From Trichodelitschia bisporula (taxonomy: Eukaryota > Ascomycota > Dothideomycetes > Phaeotrichales > Phaeotrichaceae): a stretch of DNA of 64,000 bases. This document shows positions 61,626 through 64,000 of this stretch, in pieces (position 1 is the stretch's first letter; each line of letters starts with the position of its first letter). The notes beneath the pieces are model-generated. The model worked only from the letters and a program-made list of their open reading frames with translations. It made no database searches and had not been told where the DNA came from. Both the position numbers and the translations under genes were made by a program. Location of the stretch: NCBI GenBank assembly GCA_010356995.1, contig ML996704.1:666404-730403 (forward strand), read 5' to 3'.

Positions 61626-64000
61626 CTACGACGCACCTCCGAAGGCGTGGCCATTCACACCGTTTGTCGCAGGCGGCGACTGTGTCCTCTCCTGTCCATC
61701 CGCAGCCGCCGACGCACCAGCACCCGCCGAACCCCCCCTCGGCAACGGCGACCGTGCCGGCTGCCCAGCTCCAGCCCCGGGCCCAGCCGGCGCAACCCCC
61801 CCAAAAGAACCACGATACGCGGGCCCACTCGGCACGCCAAACGGCTGGGCCTGCGGATTAATCCCATTCCGGTGCCCACTTCCCCTAACCGGTGTTCTCA
61901 CATCCCTCGCGCGCCCCGGCGGTCCGTTCGCACGCTTATCCGGATCACCCGTAAACCCGCGCTCAAACGTCTCAATATCGCATCGATTATGCATCTTAAG
62001 CTCCATGGCCGCGAGTTGTTTAGCGCCGACGGATTTCCTTGCCCTATCCATCTCGGGCTGGAGGCGGGCGACGAAGAGCGCGTGGTCTGCGTCCGGCAGC
62101 GTGCCGAGTATCTTGGATACGACGTAGTTGCCGTAGTTGTCGCGGATGAGTTGTTGCAGGGCGCAGTTGTGTTCGCGGGCGTGGCCGTTGGCGGGGCCGG
62201 TGGGGGCGGAGAGGGTGCACAGATCGAGGACGGCGCACATGATGTACCGGCGTACATCGTCGCCTTTGTACACGAGGACGCGCTCGACGACGTTGCTTGC
62301 GAACTTGTGTTTGCTGTACTGGAACCAGTTTTTCTTGACGTATTCGACCATTTTGGAGCTTTCTTTTTCCGGGCCCTTGATTATGATGTGTTGGGCGACG
62401 TAGTTGCCGTATGTGTCCGTGATCAGTTTTTCGCCTTGCGGGACCAGCTCATCGAGCATCGCGGCCTGGAGCGATGCGTCGCAGTAGTCGAGCATGCGCT
62501 GCACAACCCGGCACCCGTACTGGTTCTGGCTCATCTCGGCCAGGTGGCCACGGCTCTCGTTGACGATAAATTGCCAGTGTTCCGGCGGCACGCGTTCAAT
62601 GACCCGCTGGATCACGTGGTTTCCCTGCTGGTCCATGACGCACTTGTACACATCGCCCCGCAGCTCTTGAGCCAGCTCGACTTGCTGGTCAGTGAGCACG
62701 AACTCGAAGGCCTAGACACGTTAGCTCGTTCTTCTATCCCACTGTAAATTCATACCTTCTGCAACACGCGGCAGCCGAACATCGACGTCGCAAGGTCTCC
62801 GACATGCGTGCGCATCTTGTCGGCCATCATCTTCTTCTGATTCTGGTCGCCGTGTTCAAAGAGCTTCTGAATGACGTAGTTGCCAAAAACGTCTTTCATC
62901 AGCTGCAGGAGGTTGTCGTACAGCTCGGCAAAGACTATCGCGCGCTCATCGCTGTTGGCCGTCTCAATCTTCTTCTGGATGAATCGCGAGCCCGCCTGGT
63001 CACCACAAAACTCAACCATGTGCTGCTTGACGTCCATCAGCTCCCACTTCCTGCTCGGCCTGTCTGGCGACTTGATCGCTTGGTCGGCGGCAAACTGGGC
63101 CAGCAGCGCGCTTTGCACTGGAAGCACCTGGTCCTTCGGTCCCTTGGGCGCGTCGTAGATTGTAATTCCGGGGATGCTCATGCCGGGGAAGCTGCTGAGA
63201 CCGGTCATGGGATATTGCATGGCGGCGCCGCGGTAGAACTGAGGATTAAAGTACAGCGGATTCATCTGGGGTGGTAGGTGGTGCTGTTGCGCGACACCAT
63301 GCTGATTATGCAAAGACTGTTCTTGCTGCACGCTGCGCAGCCTCTGATCCAACAAAGGCAAGGGCAGGCGCCGCTCAGCGGTGCGGTCCGAATACGGCAT
63401 CTCGATCCCTGCGATGTGGTATGAGTCTTGCCGGTGGCCGTTGACGTTGCCATTCGTGTGGCCGTTGGTGGTGGCATTTACAGTCCGCTCAAGTACAGCT
63501 ACTGGCGGGCGGAAAGTTGAGAGAGCCGTTCCATCCTGGGTGAAGCTGCTGAGGAGAGCCAGGTCATCGTAGCTGATATCGCTCATCCCCTGCGGCATCG
63601 TGGCGTGGTGGCTGTTTTGGCCATTAGGCTGACCGTTCAGGTGTCCGTTGATATGACCATTCATGTGTCCGTTGACATGACCATTCAGATGCCCGTTGAC
63701 GTGGCCGTTGAGATGGCTGCCGTGGTGACCGTTCCGCTGCGGCACCGAATCGCCGGAATCAAGACTCAAGCGACTAAAGCTGGACAGAATGTCGCTATGC
63801 TGCGAGTTCTGGCGCTCTGGCTGAACACGACCGTTGGAGTGGGAAGAAAATGTGGGCATATGACCGCGCGACGCAGGAGCAGCACCAGCACCAGCTTGCC
63901 TAAAGTCCGTCACCTGCGAATATGTCACCGGCTCGTTGCCATGTCGCGACGGCGGTAGGCTCCCGTTCCGGGACGGGACACCACTATCAAAGTAGTCGGA
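61626..64000 (-). CDS. Pumilio-family RNA-binding protein (Puf3-like), N-terminus outside window
   Basis: Exons 62711-61626 and 62756 to beyond 64000 (44-nt intron) give 777 visible residues; the frame is open at the window edge, so the start lies outside. PUF proteins bind 3' UTRs and repress or destabilise mRNAs. Eight Pumilio repeats are recognisable between about residues 310 and 640, with motifs GSRFIQKKIE, GNYVIQKLFEHG, GCRVLQKAFE, GNHVIQRVIE, GCRVVQRMLD, GNYVAQHII, SNVVERVL and GNYVVSKIL. This SR-Q, NY-Q, CR-Q series is that of Puf3/PUM1-type proteins. The N-terminal part is disordered and includes a tract of NGH repeats (LNGHVNGHLNGHVNGHMNGH, about 95-130). A Gly/Ala/Pro-rich tail follows the repeats. 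The gene is spliced inside the third repeat. Confidence 0.92.

Noticed and set aside
61599-62747. 382-residue plus-strand frame
   Set aside because: It is antisense to the Pumilio repeats and has no protein-like features of its own.

Overview
The window looks like a gene-dense euchromatic segment of a filamentous ascomycete (Pezizomycotina) chromosome. Genes are broken by 41-127 nt introns with GTRNGT donors and CTAAC/CTGAC-type branch points. Several families are fungal: a Fungal_trans-type regulator, CFEM, Mso1, DUF2011, Gyp7, an Sld7-like protein and alternative NADH dehydrogenase. All three tRNA genes are intron-bearing leucine tRNAs. The genus cannot be fixed from the sequence. There is one 38-base assembly gap (45732-45769). 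Exon borders below were worked out by hand from splice signals and reading-frame continuity.

Layout. 1-9 kb: the C-terminal half of a GPI-ethanolaminephosphate transferase (Gpi13), a glycine-rich LEA-like protein, a repeat-bearing stretch and a transcription factor without a zinc cluster. 10-16 kb: a cyclophilin, then a Dal5-type MFS permease divergent from a cytosolic GH105 hydrolase, with an inverted-arm repeat in their shared promoter. 17-25 kb: a hypothetical protein, a secreted VAO-type flavin oxidase, an alternative NADH dehydrogenase and an unusual SDR-like protein. 25-33 kb: MED6 divergent from an MMtag protein, a small secreted cysteine-rich protein, a coiled-coil protein with a decayed upstream frame, and a secreted Gly-rich protein. 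34-46 kb: an Sld7-like protein, a small hypothetical protein, two tRNA-Leu genes, two BTB proteins, a DUF2011 protein, an aldo-keto reductase with a signal peptide, a WD40 protein and a CFEM protein. 46-64 kb: a lysophospholipid acyltransferase with a repeat tail, a small hypothetical protein, an LEA-like protein with a duplicated 3' end, a Gyp7 Rab-GAP, Mso1, an MFS drug/polyamine transporter, a third tRNA-Leu and a Pumilio (Puf3-like) protein running off the end.

Most genes are unrelated housekeeping or membrane-traffic functions (Gpi13, Gyp7, Mso1, acyltransferase, MED6, MMtag, PUF). The clearest local partnership is the MFS permease/GH105 pair, which would fit uptake and intracellular cleavage of pectin-derived oligosaccharides. 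Small secreted proteins (28.3 kb, 32.8 kb, 45.5 kb) are scattered rather than clustered.

The most notable unexplained structures are three things. The first is a family of about 500-bp non-coding elements made of two inverted arms (three full units and one single arm). The second is a strong switch inside many genes from C-rich 5' coding sequence to G-rich 3' coding sequence. The third is a tandem duplication of one gene's 3' end including its 3' UTR.
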